Origin: G965267425 sp965267425
GTDB lineage: Bacteria; Bacteroidota; Bacteroidia; Flavobacteriales_E; Vicingaceae
DNA: 64,000 nt
Direction of reading: 5' to 3'
NCBI GenBank assembly: GCA_965267425.1
Contig: OZ253959.1
Location: 2,914,001 to 2,978,000 of the forward strand
Positions within the stretch are counted from its first letter, which is position 1, and each line of letters begins with the position of its first letter. Under the pieces are notes generated by a model. The model was not told the DNA's origin, searched no databases, and worked only from the letters and a program-made list of their open reading frames with translations. This document shows, in pieces, positions 45,501 through 53,695 of the stretch. The position numbers and the translations under genes are program-made.

Positions 45501-47020
45501 TGAGCAAATTCTTGAATTTCTTTTTTCAACGCATTCAAATCATCTTGCTCAAAAAATATGGGATAAGCAGCAGAATAATATCGTTTGCTTTCAGATTTTT
45601 TACCCAAATATTCTTCCAATGCAAAATGAACATTGATTCCTCCAAAGCCAAATGCACTAACACTTGCCCGCCTGGGGTCTTTGGATAAATTTATCCAAGG
45701 CCTGGTTTCTGCATTGACATATAAGGCAGAATTATCAAGATCGAATTCGGGATTGGGATTGTCAACGTTAATGGTACCTGGCAATACTTTTTGATCCAAT
45801 GCCATGGCAATCTTAATCATTCCAGCAGCACCTGCACAGGCTTTGGTATGTCCAATTTGAGATTTGACACTTCCAATGGCAATGTGGGATTCACCTTTAT
45901 GACCTTCTGAAAATACTTCGTTCACTGAGTTGAATTCGGTAATATCGCCAGCAGTGGTTCCAGTTCCATGCGCTTCAATGAGTCCAACGGATCCTGGTTT
46001 ATACCCTGATTCTTCATATGCTCTGTTCATGGCCAACACCTGACCAGATTTTCTAGGCGCATAGATACTTTTATATCTCCCATCGCTCGAGCTTCCCACA
46101 CCTTTGATCACAGCGTAAATGTGGTCACCATCTCTTTCCGCATCTTTTAGTCTTTTCAACACCATCATTCCAACACCTTCACCTATCATCATGCCATCTG
46201 ATTCGGCATCCAATGGTCGAATGTTTCCTGACTTTGAGAAGGCAGGAGTTTTACTGAAGCACATATACATGAAGGGTGAATTGTCTGTATCCACACCTCC
46301 AGTAAGCATCATATCTGCTCTTCCTTCCACAAGTTCAGAAACAGCCATTTTTACTGCGCCTAACGAAGCTGCACAGGCAGCATCCACCACACAGTTCAAT
46401 CCTCCTAAATCAAATCGATTGCAAATTCTTCCAGAAATGACATTGCCTAACATACCTGGGAAGGAATTTTCTTTCCATCCTACATATGCTAGTTTCATTT
46501 TTTCGATGATTTTTTCTGCATCGGTGTCATTGACTCCGCTGCTTTTCAATACTTTTCTCCAAATAGGGTATTGCAACCTCGACGTCAGTGGAGTGATTAG
46601 CTTTTGGCCTCCTCCTACACCTAAAACCACACCGGTATTGGCTCGAAGGGCATCGTCCAATTTGCCGGATTCTTTTCCATAACCGGCATTTTCAAGTGCA
46701 TCTCGGGCAATCAACAAGGCCAACAACTGAGAAACATCAGTATCTTCCAAAATATTTGGTGGCAATCCATATTCTACTGGATCAAATTCAAGGTCAGGGA
46801 TAAAACCTCCTCTTTTGCAATATGTTTTGTCAGGGGCAGATGGGTCAGGATCAAAATACTCTTCAATCTCCCATCGAGAAGCAGGTATATCAGTAATACT
46901 ATCTACACCTTCAATGATGTTCTTCCAATACTCATGAATGTTTTTCGCACCAGCGAAAACACCTGCCATTCCAACAATCGCAACTGGGTTTTTGCGCAAT
47001 AAATGTTCTTTGCCCTGCAT
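39551..47020 (-). CDS. pfaA: PfaA, PUFA synthase KS-AT-ACPx6-KR-DH
   Basis: 2489 residues. KS 8-470 (VDAACAAS about 210, EAHGTGT about 348, IGHTKA about 388); malonyl-type AT about 560-870 with GHSFGE (about 684); six ACPs about 1045-1670, each with the pantetheinylation site DLGIDSIKR; KR about 1700-2140 (VTGGARGVT about 1921, TDYAIANE about 2113); PKS-type dehydratase about 2210-2480 (DHAINGTAVIPYA, then HPVNSAILDVQFQG). It builds long polyunsaturated chains (EPA/DHA/ARA type) from malonyl-CoA in the cytoplasm. The ACPs need a PfaE phosphopantetheinyl transferase, not in this window. First gene of the operon; product chain length cannot be read from sequence. Confidence 0.96.
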   Translation of the reverse strand: MQGKEHLLRKNPVAIVGMAGVFAGAKNIHEYWKNIIEGVDSITDIPASRWEIEEYFDPDPSAPDKTYCKRGGFIPDLEFDPVEYGLPPNILEDTDVSQLLALLIARDALENAGYGKESGKLDDALRANTGVVLGVGGGQKLITPLTSRLQYPIWRKVLKSSGVNDTDAEKIIEKMKLAYVGWKENSFPGMLGNVISGRICNRFDLGGLNCVVDAACAASLGAVKMAVSELVEGRADMMLTGGVDTDNSPFMYMCFSKTPAFSKSGNIRPLDAESDGMMIGEGVGMMVLKRLKDAERDGDHIYAVIKGVGSSSDGRYKSIYAPRKSGQVLAMNRAYEESGYKPGSVGLIEAHGTGTTAGDITEFNSVNEVFSEGHKGESHIAIGSVKSQIGHTKACAGAAGMIKIAMALDQKVLPGTINVDNPNPEFDLDNSALYVNAETRPWINLSKDPRRASVSAFGFGGINVHFALEEYLGKKSESKRYYSAAYPIFFEQDDLNALKKEIQEFAQATDGDNAILAMENQILQAEKKSGTPLKYRAGFVFTDIADAQKKIALLQTEIGKYTSGLVESPVGVFISDLPVKNNDQIVALFPGQGAQYVNMGNNLNYSLKDFSQPLEQMDMIRQKSKNDPLSSVIYPKPVFNNDSKNELNKTLTNTENAQPAIGAISAGIYKDLVNRGFKSTYHAGHSFGELTALWASGVLDDEGYYELAIARGEAMSAIGGGKDAGKMLAVKASEEKLAADIKDHGKVVMANINAPEQVVLGGPSEDIDKVAIDLESKGYKVSALNVSAAFHTPLVGHGVKKFAERIDKITFKKPAGKVYSNSSGNTYPQEPNKIKGILSDHILNSVRFKDEIEQIHKDGGRIFVEIGPKRILSNLVKDILGDKEYYAVSTQSSPSKNAYSQYLESLVKLRVLGCAISLEDNFRMEFPKKVETSKLAIKVGGNSYVSDKTKQAFQDALNDGHTITPLPEMVQSQPTNRLKEESERIIARARGVMDQSMRELLQLQEQIHGPTSGAPVSQPQVPATPQPAAQPAAQPTPVASGINGEEVNQKLKEVISDKTGYPVEMLENSMDMEADLGIDSIKRVEIFGAMQEAYPELASINPQALGELRTLGEIGTFLLEQAGGNSVQASAPAPQPAAQPAAQPTPVASGINGEEVNQKLKEVISDKTGYPVEMLENTMDMEADLGIDSIKRVEIFGAMQEAYPELASINPQALGELRTLGEIGTFLLEQAGGSSTQASAPTPQPAAQPSAQPTPVASGINGEEVNQKLKEVISDKTGYPVEMLENGMDMEADLGIDSIKRVEIFGAMQEAYPELASINPQALGELRTLGEIGTFLLEQAGGSSTQASAPVSLPVAQPTAQPTPVASGINGEVVNQKLKEVISDKTGYPVEMLENSMDMEADLGIDSIKRVEIFGAMQEAYPELASINPQALGELRTLGEIGTFLLEQAGGSSTQASAPTPQPATQTAAQSTPVASGVNGEEVNQKLKEVISDKTGYPVEMLENSMDMEADLGIDSIKRVEIFGAMQEAYPELASINPQALGELRTLGEIGTFLLEQAGGSAAPVSAPQPAAQPATQPTPIASGINGEEVNQKLKEVISDKTGYPVEMLENSMDMEADLGIDSIKRVEIFGAMQEAYPELASINPQALGELRTLGEIGTFLLEQAGGAISSVAQNGVETAVPETSKKKVASHQLELKNAQLVQIPPPDQLAFEHVGKVILAESHSSLGKTIGAELTKLGYEVHHLDLSGAKDAAFTLKSASKKEAKEVVEQIVSDTSLAGFIYLHPTTESSDKDLEMLQKAFLLSTQLGDKWSNQTRPFYLGISQIDGHCGMQNKSGNSVIGGGISGLVKSLNREWMQVFCRAIDIDSKMKDEVIAGNVLREITDSNQKITEVAHNKKGRFSWEEHQDVAKQGNSYPWENEVFLVTGGARGVTADCIKALAERKNGTFILLGRTQNDFQEPPQFANVTDEKEIKRMLMEEMKSKGEKPEIEKLERTYRKIIASREINETLSTLSSLGSRAMYYALDVTDEKACQQLIPEIEKEHGKITSFIHGAGQLSDKSIADKSEEDFKKVIHPKVLGLQSILGTLDKRSLKGLVCFSSVAGFYGNMGQTDYAIANEILNKQLFSEKLSNGNSLIKSMVWGAWDGGMVSAELKKMFENSGIVLIDRNEGANVFADLFSTDNSEDVLQIVGGELPGAGGSRESDEGKTYVIHRTIDLNSNAFFKDHAINGTAVIPYAAATSWFADAASALYPSYKLNKCFDSKLYKGLTFDKSETLDLSMVLKVESISTNEVVISGHIQSITAKGLPLKHYACNVSLVNEKRPSPTIDLSSVPHNSIMDGDKLYADGSLFHEHFYKGIKDIYQMDDKVITYKAHLPEAARDIQGQFPLHPVNSAILDVQFQGFLAWEKQMNEAGCLPQGFESVEVFDNPKNGDEYIVLIDILDSSSFKLVGKITLCDSSGKVYMKTTNLEGTVSKDLIFETSKKAISE
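42000..43960 (-). repeat. Six tandem ACP-encoding repeats in pfaA
   Basis: The conserved codons for LGIDSIKRVEI recur at about 43771, 43443, 43117, 42789, 42462 and 42141, so the period is about 327 bp (109 codons), once 321 bp. ACP cores are nearly identical in protein; they differ mainly in third-codon positions and in Ala/Pro/Gln-rich linkers (APQPAAQP type). Confidence 0.95.
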
Positions 47021-47056
47021 ATTAAGCTATTTACAGATTTATACCCTAATTCATGG

Positions 47057-47091
47057 CAAAAATAGGATGTTATCTTTACTTACGAAAGATA
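47057..47091 (-). promoter_or_regulatory. Candidate pfa operon promoter and operator
   Basis: On the minus strand TATTTTTG (47064-47057) fits TAnnTTTG, 37 nt before pfaA ATG (47020). Just upstream is a perfect inverted repeat TATCTTT-N7-AAAGATA (47071-47091), covering the expected -33 region. No good -33 TTTG, which may mean an activator or that the operator replaces it. Confidence 0.5.
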
Positions 47092-47173
47092 CAAATCCAT
47101 TCTGAAGTATTTATAATTAAGTAATGACTCTCAGAATTTGCTGAATCTTAGAACATACGTATCATAGAAATAG

Positions 47174-47181
47174 TAATTTTG
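47174..47181 (+). promoter_or_regulatory. -7 box for the ClC gene, very short leader
   Basis: TAATTTTG fits TAnnTTTG and ends 7 bp before the ATG at 47189, so the mRNA would be leaderless or nearly so. No -33 match seen. Confidence 0.35.
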
Positions 47182-47188
47182 CTGCCCC

Positions 47189-48961
47189 ATGGCAAAAAAA
47201 TCTTTACTGGCAAAGTTTCTAATCTGGCGGATGAAGCACATCAGTCAGCGTCAGTTTGTATTGGTTCTAAGTGCCTTGGTTGGATTGGCGAGTGGATTGG
47301 CAGCTGTGATTCTAAAAAATGCCGTTCATTATATTAAACAATTGCTGACCAGTAGTTTTATTTCCGATTTCAATTATTTGTACTTCGCTTATCCGGTAAT
47401 TGGAATTTTAATCACCATTTTATTTGTCAAATACGTTTTAAGACAACCTGTAGGGCATGGTATTCCAGCAGTTTTGTACGCCATTTCCAAGAAAAACAGC
47501 ATCATGAAGCGGCATAATATGTTCAGCTCCATGATTTCGAGTACGCTTACGGTTGGTTTCGGTGGGTCGGCCGGGTTGGAGGGACCCACAGTGGCTACAG
47601 GATCGTCTATAGGATCCAACATTGGCAGAACATTGCATTTGAATTACAAAACCATTACGCTTTTGCTGGGCTGTGGAGCAGCTGGAGCTATGGCGGGAAT
47701 TTTTAATGCTCCCATTGCGGCCATTGTTTTTGCATTGGAAGTAATTATGCTGGATTTAACCTTGTCCTCACTTGTGCCATTGCTGGTGGCATCAGCGTCG
47801 GCTGCTTTGGTTTCCAACTTACTCATGGGCTCAGAAATTCTATTTAAGGTATCACTCACCGAATTTTTTGAACCTTCAGATGTGCCGTTTTATATTCTTC
47901 TGGGGTTGCTATGTGGTACGGTGTCTGTTTATTTTATCCGGGTCTATTGGCTCATCACCGAACGTTTTGCTGCCATGAAAAACAGAAGAAATCGTTTGCT
48001 TACTGGTGGTTTGTTGTTGGGAATTATCGTTTTTCTAATTCCTCCAATTTATGGCGAAGGTTATGAAACCATCTATGCATTTCTGAATAACGATTACGAA
48101 AAAATATTCTTAGGCAGCCCGCTTTATGAATACCGCAGCAATATCTATATCGTACTGTTGTTATTGGCTGTGATGTTACTTATTAAAGTGATAGCTACTA
48201 CTATCACCTTTAGCGCCGGAGGTGTTGGTGGAATATTTGCCCCATCATTGTTTATTGGCGCAACAGCTGGGTTTATTTTTGCCAAATCATTGGTGGTTTT
48301 TGATCTGGCTGAAGTAAGCATCATGAATTTCACATTGATGGGCATGTGTGGTCTGATGGCTGGCGTATTGCATGCTCCATTGACCGCGATATTCTTGATT
48401 GCAGAAATCACCAGTGGTTATGAATTGTTTATGCCTTTGTTGATTACGAGTACATTCTCGTTTATCACCAGTCGATACTTTACAGGACATTCTATTTATA
48501 CGCTTCAACTAGCCAAACGCGGAGAATTAATTACACATGATAAGGATCAAGCAGTATTGACACTTATGTCTTTGCATACGGAAGTAGAGAAGAATTTCTT
48601 AACCGTTAAGCGAGATTCTACCTTGGGGGAATTGGTGAAAGTGGTTGCGAAGTCTACCAGAAATATTTTTCCTGTTGTTGACGAAGAAGGTGGATTGGAA
48701 GGAATAGTTCTTCTGGACAATATCCGTGAGATCATGTTCAACCCGGATCTTTATGATGAAATTAAAGTTGAAAATTTAATGGTCATTCCTCCTACCACCG
48801 TTTCTTCAAGAGATACGATGGATTCTGTTATGGAGAAATTTAAAGTGACCAACGTTTGGAATTTACCTGTGGTTGATGATGGTAAATACATTGGTTTCGT
48901 GAGTAAATCGAAACTTTTTAATGCTTATCGTAAAATTCTTTTGAAACTTTCGAAAGACTAA
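47189..48961 (+). CDS. ClC-type chloride channel/transporter with CBS domains
   Basis: 590 residues. ClC membrane domain about 20-440 with the selectivity segments GHGIPAVLYAI (about 90), SAGLEGPTVATGSSIGSNIG (about 128, the gating Glu of G-x-E-G-P is present), GAAGAMAGIFNAPIAAIVFALE, and SAGGVGGIFAPSLFIGA (about 343). C-terminal tandem CBS domains (about 452-515 and 528-588). A gating Glu is compatible with Cl-/H+ exchange. Divergent from pfaA; 3' end overlaps the convergent mannosyltransferase gene by 4 bp. Confidence 0.93.
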   Translation: MAKKSLLAKFLIWRMKHISQRQFVLVLSALVGLASGLAAVILKNAVHYIKQLLTSSFISDFNYLYFAYPVIGILITILFVKYVLRQPVGHGIPAVLYAISKKNSIMKRHNMFSSMISSTLTVGFGGSAGLEGPTVATGSSIGSNIGRTLHLNYKTITLLLGCGAAGAMAGIFNAPIAAIVFALEVIMLDLTLSSLVPLLVASASAALVSNLLMGSEILFKVSLTEFFEPSDVPFYILLGLLCGTVSVYFIRVYWLITERFAAMKNRRNRLLTGGLLLGIIVFLIPPIYGEGYETIYAFLNNDYEKIFLGSPLYEYRSNIYIVLLLLAVMLLIKVIATTITFSAGGVGGIFAPSLFIGATAGFIFAKSLVVFDLAEVSIMNFTLMGMCGLMAGVLHAPLTAIFLIAEITSGYELFMPLLITSTFSFITSRYFTGHSIYTLQLAKRGELITHDKDQAVLTLMSLHTEVEKNFLTVKRDSTLGELVKVVAKSTRNIFPVVDEEGGLEGIVLLDNIREIMFNPDLYDEIKVENLMVIPPTTVSSRDTMDSVMEKFKVTNVWNLPVVDDGKYIGFVSKSKLFNAYRKILLKLSKD

Positions 48962-49692
48962 AAGTTCTTTCGACTGGTCAATAAACTGGCTATTTTCAAA
49001 CGAATGACACCGAAAAAAGCTTCGGTAAAAATTCCACCACTCATTTTAGAGTTTCCTTCAGTTCTGTCTCTAAAAATAATAGGAACTTCAACAATGTTGA
49101 ACCCTTTTCTCCAGGCTCTAAATTTCATTTCTATTTGAAAAGCATATCCTTTAAACTTGATCTTTTCAAATTTCATGGCTTCCAAAACACTCCTTCTGTA
49201 GCATTTGAATCCAGCTGTGGCATCGCGAACATCCATTCCAGTTATCATACGGACATAAACGGAAGCAAAATATGACATAAGGACACGTCCCATTGGCCAA
49301 TTGACCACATTAACTCCATTGATGTATCTTGAACCTATGGCTAAATCCGCTCCATTGTCTTTACATTCTTTATAGAGTCTTTTTAAATCTTCCGGGTCGT
49401 GAGAAAAGTCACAGTCCATTTCAAAAATGTACTGATAGTCACGTTTCAAGGCCCACTCAAATCCATGAATATAGGCGGTGCCCAGTCCCAGTTTTCCTTT
49501 TCGTTCTTCAAGATGCAGGGCTTCTTTATTATTCTCCTGTAATTTTTTTACAATATCCGCTGTTCCATCTGGAGATCCATCGTCTACAATCAAAATATGG
49601 AACTTCTCGTCAAACGACAATACCAACTTCAACATCTTTTCGACGTTTTCTTTTTCATTGTAGGTTGGTATGATAACTAATGCGTCTGACAT
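48958..49692 (-). CDS. Polyprenol-monophosphomannose synthase (GT2)
   Basis: 244 residues, normal length for single-domain Dpm1-type enzymes. ALVIIPTYNEKENVEKML (3-20), VDDGSPDGTADIV (about 37-49), the DxD metal motif EMDCDFSHDPEDL (about 93-105), and RDRTEGNSKMSGG near the C-terminus. It transfers mannose (or another hexose) from GDP-sugar to polyprenyl phosphate on the inner face of the membrane. Such lipid-linked sugars feed GT-C enzymes; the one at 1638 is a possible user. Followed upstream by a flippase gene 75 bp away. Confidence 0.92.
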   Translation of the reverse strand: MSDALVIIPTYNEKENVEKMLKLVLSFDEKFHILIVDDGSPDGTADIVKKLQENNKEALHLEERKGKLGLGTAYIHGFEWALKRDYQYIFEMDCDFSHDPEDLKRLYKECKDNGADLAIGSRYINGVNVVNWPMGRVLMSYFASVYVRMITGMDVRDATAGFKCYRRSVLEAMKFEKIKFKGYAFQIEMKFRAWRKGFNIVEVPIIFRDRTEGNSKMSGGIFTEAFFGVIRLKIASLLTSRKNF

Positions 49693-49767
49693 GTGCTTAT
49701 TTGGGACACGAATTTACTTTAAAATTCCAAATGGTATATCCTTTGCAATGGTCAATCCTTCAACGTA

Positions 49768-51270
49768 TTAAGAATCCTTTTTATTGGATGAAATACGAGA
49801 AAATATCTTTTCAGCAATAAATGCATTTATCTCTTCCGAAATTTTGAAATACCAAATAGGTAAAACATAAATCAACGTAATAAGTATACTTCTGATTAAA
49901 ATATTCACCACGGGATGCCAAGTAAAATTGAGCATTTGAACAACTACAAATACCAAGATACCAATTGACAAGACCACTAAATGCACTTTTCTGAAAGGTG
50001 ATATTTTGAAAAACCGCCATATCAAATAAAATCGCATCATGTTGTAAATGGCAACTGAAATTGCCGTGGCAATTGCCGTTCCAGTTATACCATAAATGGG
50101 AATAAATATCCAATTATTGACAACCGTTAAAACGGCTAGTAAAGGCATTAAAAAAAGGTTCCATTTGTAATATGCCGAATTGATGATGATTTCATTATTA
50201 ATGCCCATGCTCATATCAAACAACTTTGACAAGGCAATAAAAAAGACTACGTATTTACCCACTTCAAAAATTTCCTTTTTGGGCATAAGTGAAAAGATGT
50301 CATCGATATTTAGCCATATCCCAATAAAAAATAGTTGTCCCAAAATCATGAGATTTAATGAGGATTTGAAATACAAACTTTTAATTTCAGATATATTATT
50401 GGCTTTCAGAGCTTTCGAAACCAGAGGAACAACAATTTGCACAACAGACCTTTTAGGCATCTCAATGACAATGCCTATACTATGCACTACTGCATAGATT
50501 CCTGCAACATTCAAACCCAGCAAATAGGTGGTCATGATGGTGTCAATCTTTGCAACAATAATTCCACCACCACTTCCCATTAACATAAAAAGTGAAAACC
50601 CTATCATTTTGCGAAATTCACTGTGCTGTAGAATCCCTGATTTGAATCGAAAGTTTTTCCCAATGGTCATGAACAAATAAATCAACAACATGATCATTTG
50701 AAATCCATAAATGCATACATAACCCGCAATCAATTGATCAAATCCCAATAGGTCTAAAAAATGGAGCAATACCAAACTGAGGGTGACTGAACGAACATAT
50801 ATGGCCTTTAAAAATGTGGGAAATACAACCTTCAAATAGGATCGTAAATAAATTTCAAGGCTTTCCGCCATGACTACAAATAGTACAAGAGGAAATAGAT
50901 AGGTTTCATATTGAACGAGTAAGGGAGATTTTTCTACAAAGGAGGAAACCACACTATCTCTAAAATAAATATATACAAGAGCAAATAGCATATATCCCAA
51001 TAAGGGAACCAGCATAACGTAAGTCAGAAATTGCTTTCGCTGATTGTCATCTCCGTCAAAAAATGGAAAATATCGAAGTGAAACATTGGTAGAGCCTAGC
51101 AAAATAAATGGCATAAAGAGTATCGCCACATCCAACAACACTCTCAACAAGCCAATTTCATCCGTTGAAAGTGCCATAGGAAAAATCCAAAGGATATTTA
51201 TATATCCAATGACAATGCCCAAATAATTGACAATGGTTGTAGTGAGACTTTTGTTTACGACTATTCCCAT
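49768..51270 (-). CDS. Polysaccharide flippase (Wzx/MOP superfamily)
   Basis: 500 residues with about 14 hydrophobic helices (for example VRSVTLSLVLLHFLDLLGF, NNWIFIPIYGITGTAIATAI). The N-terminal TTIVNYLGIVIGYINILWIF and the internal GIYGITGTAIATAISVAIYN pattern are those of oligosaccharide flippases. It moves undecaprenyl-linked glycans across the inner membrane. A glycan cluster is not evident around it; asnB on the opposite strand is a common neighbour of such genes. Confidence 0.88.
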   Translation of the reverse strand: MGIVVNKSLTTTIVNYLGIVIGYINILWIFPMALSTDEIGLLRVLLDVAILFMPFILLGSTNVSLRYFPFFDGDDNQRKQFLTYVMLVPLLGYMLFALVYIYFRDSVVSSFVEKSPLLVQYETYLFPLVLFVVMAESLEIYLRSYLKVVFPTFLKAIYVRSVTLSLVLLHFLDLLGFDQLIAGYVCIYGFQMIMLLIYLFMTIGKNFRFKSGILQHSEFRKMIGFSLFMLMGSGGGIIVAKIDTIMTTYLLGLNVAGIYAVVHSIGIVIEMPKRSVVQIVVPLVSKALKANNISEIKSLYFKSSLNLMILGQLFFIGIWLNIDDIFSLMPKKEIFEVGKYVVFFIALSKLFDMSMGINNEIIINSAYYKWNLFLMPLLAVLTVVNNWIFIPIYGITGTAIATAISVAIYNMMRFYLIWRFFKISPFRKVHLVVLSIGILVFVVVQMLNFTWHPVVNILIRSILITLIYVLPIWYFKISEEINAFIAEKIFSRISSNKKDS

Positions 51271-51367
51271 GAAAAAAGAAGTTAAAAGTACGATACAAAA
51301 CGGAACATAATGACATTAAATAAAAACATATAATTATTGTTTAATTTGGCATCCAACTTCAAGGGAA

Positions 51368-53245
51368 ATGTGTGGAATTGCAGGTTATATAAATTTAAAC
51401 GGAGCACCCGCATCAAAGGATATTCTTAAAAAAATGGGCGATTCAATAGCCCATAGAGGTCCTGATGGAGAGGGATTCTATTGCCATGAAAACATTGGCT
51501 TTGCACACCGTCGACTTGCGATTATTGATGTTCGGCAAATTGCGGATCAACCCATGAAAACAGAGGATGAAAATTATGTCCTCATTTATAACGGTGAGAT
51601 TTATAACTTCCATGAAATCAGACATGAATTGGTCAACCTAGGTCATCATTTCAATACAGAAAGTGATACCGAAGTCCTTCTTCATGCATACATGGAATGG
51701 GGAAAAGAGAGCATTCATAAGTTTAACGGCATGTTTGCATTCGCCTTATTTGATAAGGAGAAAAAAGAACTTTGCCTGGCTCGTGATCGATACGGTATTA
51801 AACCGTTGTACTATACCATTTCAGGAAAAACATTGATTTTTGGCTCTGAGATCAAAGCCATTTTACAGCATCCTTCAATAAGTGTGACGCTCAATATGGA
51901 GGGGATGATGGAATATTTTACGTTCCAAAATTTCTTTACCCACAACACACTTTACAAGGATATTTCTTTGCTGGAAAATGGAACCATGATGATTTTTAAT
52001 CTTGAGGACGACCTTAAGATTGACACGATTAAGTATTGGGAGTTCGATTTTTCGGATGAGGAAAAATATTCCACAGAAGAAGAATACATCGAAGAGTTTG
52101 ATGAATTATTCAGGGCATCCATCGATCGACACTTGATCAGTGATGTTGAATTGGGCTCTTACCTGAGTGGTGGAATGGATTCTGGCTCGATTACTGCTTT
52201 ATCGGCACAAAAATTTCCTTACCTGAAAACGTTTACCGCAGGTTTTGATATGAATTCCATTTCCGGAATGGAAATTCGATTCGATGAGCGAAACCTCGCT
52301 GAATACATGTCGTATTTGTTCAAAACAGAACATTATGAAATGGTATTGAAGTCGGGAGATATGGAGCGTATTATTCCTGAGTTGGTTCATCATCTTGAGG
52401 AGCCGCGTGTAGGACAGAGTTATCCAAATTTCTATGTGGCAAGGTTGGCTGGTAAATTTGTTAAAGTGGTGCTTTCAGGAACAGGAGGTGATGAATTATT
52501 TGCAGGTTATCCATGGAGGTATTACCGCGCCATGTCGAGTCTTAATTTTGAAGATTACATTGACAAATATTACGTTTTCTGGCAACGACTTATTCCCAAC
52601 AAGAGTATCCATAAGGTTTTTGCACCGGTTTGGAATGATGTGAAACATGTCTGGACCAGAGATCTATTTAAAGATGTATTTGAAGGAATGGATATTGATA
52701 ACATCAATACCCCCGAGGAATACTTAAATCTTTCGCTGTATTTTGAGGCAAAGACATTTCTACATGGTTTGCTAATGGTGGAAGATAAATTGAGTATGGC
52801 TTCAAGTCTGGAATCCAGAGTGCCATTCTTAGACAATACACTTGTTGATTTTGCCATGAAACTTCCGTCAAAATATAAGTTAGCCAACATCAGTGAAATT
52901 CAGCGTTTAAATGAAAACGAAGATGGTAGTAAAATGAAGAAGTTTTACGAGAAATCGAATGACGGAAAAATGCTTCTTCGTAAGGCCATGAAACAATACA
53001 TGCCCAAAGAAATTACATCGGGTATCAAGCAAGGATTTTCGGCACCCGACGCCAGTTGGTTCAAAGGAGATAGCATAGAGTATGTGAAAAGAAAACTCTA
53101 CGGAAAAGATGCTAGAATTTTTGACTTCATGGATCGAAAATCGGTGCATGAAATTGTAGACGAACATTTGTCAGGCACACAAAATCGGCGTCTGTTTATA
53201 TGGTCATTACTCTACTTCGAAGAGTGGTGTAAACAAAACCTGTAA
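51368..53245 (+). CDS. asnB: Glutamine-hydrolysing asparagine synthase-like enzyme
   Basis: 625 residues. Class-II glutaminase with catalytic Cys2 (MCGIAGYI), RGPDGEG, and GEIYN; the synthetase domain has the PP-loop YLSGGMDSGSITAL (about 263-276), SGTGGDELFAGYPWRYYR (about 373) and VEDKLSMASSLESRVPFLDN. Forms Asn from Asp, or in polysaccharide and secondary-metabolite contexts amidates other carboxylates. It is divergent from the flippase, so it might act on a surface glycan (inference). Confidence 0.93.
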   Translation: MCGIAGYINLNGAPASKDILKKMGDSIAHRGPDGEGFYCHENIGFAHRRLAIIDVRQIADQPMKTEDENYVLIYNGEIYNFHEIRHELVNLGHHFNTESDTEVLLHAYMEWGKESIHKFNGMFAFALFDKEKKELCLARDRYGIKPLYYTISGKTLIFGSEIKAILQHPSISVTLNMEGMMEYFTFQNFFTHNTLYKDISLLENGTMMIFNLEDDLKIDTIKYWEFDFSDEEKYSTEEEYIEEFDELFRASIDRHLISDVELGSYLSGGMDSGSITALSAQKFPYLKTFTAGFDMNSISGMEIRFDERNLAEYMSYLFKTEHYEMVLKSGDMERIIPELVHHLEEPRVGQSYPNFYVARLAGKFVKVVLSGTGGDELFAGYPWRYYRAMSSLNFEDYIDKYYVFWQRLIPNKSIHKVFAPVWNDVKHVWTRDLFKDVFEGMDIDNINTPEEYLNLSLYFEAKTFLHGLLMVEDKLSMASSLESRVPFLDNTLVDFAMKLPSKYKLANISEIQRLNENEDGSKMKKFYEKSNDGKMLLRKAMKQYMPKEITSGIKQGFSAPDASWFKGDSIEYVKRKLYGKDARIFDFMDRKSVHEIVDEHLSGTQNRRLFIWSLLYFEEWCKQNL

Positions 53246-53695
53246 TTACTTTAGGATGGTTATGGGCTGAGAAGTCAAATCATTGCTCCAATTCAAGTCC
53301 CTGTCTTGAAGTCGAATAGTAAAAGTGGCTTCCTCAGAAGAGTTTGACTGATCTAACAAAATCACATTGTTCAAACTCACTTCCACCACAGCACTTATGA
53401 TAATATTCTCTACCGGCGATTGCGGAGGAATATGATACTCATGAATAATTTCAGCCCGATTATCAATAATCTGTAACGATTTAAAATCAGGATCTTCAAA
53501 TCCAATATCGCCATTTCCATCCGTGTACTTGAACGAAAAATCCAACGATTCAAACTGATTAATCGTACCTGGAGAAATTTGCAAATCGGTAATGGTTGGT
53601 ACGCTCGAAATAGCAGGCATTTCTCCCACAACAGTTTCCTTATCGCAACTCACCAAAAAAAGTGATATGACCAATATGAAAGTTGCAATTCTCAT
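53246..53695 (-). CDS. Small lipoprotein, fifth gene of the DUF1549/DUF1501 operon
   Basis: 149 residues: signal MRIATFILVISLFLVSC with lipobox FLVSC, then an immunoglobulin-like beta domain with FSFKYTDGNGDIGFED. The motif F-x-(F/Y)-x-DG-(D/N)-G-(D/N)-(I/V)-G recurs in the lipoprotein at 63184-63687, so the two are probably one family. ATGA overlap with the upstream gene. Confidence 0.85.
   Translation of the reverse strand: MRIATFILVISLFLVSCDKETVVGEMPAISSVPTITDLQISPGTINQFESLDFSFKYTDGNGDIGFEDPDFKSLQIIDNRAEIIHEYHIPPQSPVENIIISAVVEVSLNNVILLDQSNSSEEATFTIRLQDRDLNWSNDLTSQPITILK

Noticed and set aside
46119..46682. 187-aa plus ORF antisense to pfaA
   Set aside because: Fully inside the KS domain coding sequence on the other strand; low-complexity Ser/Pro-rich shadow.
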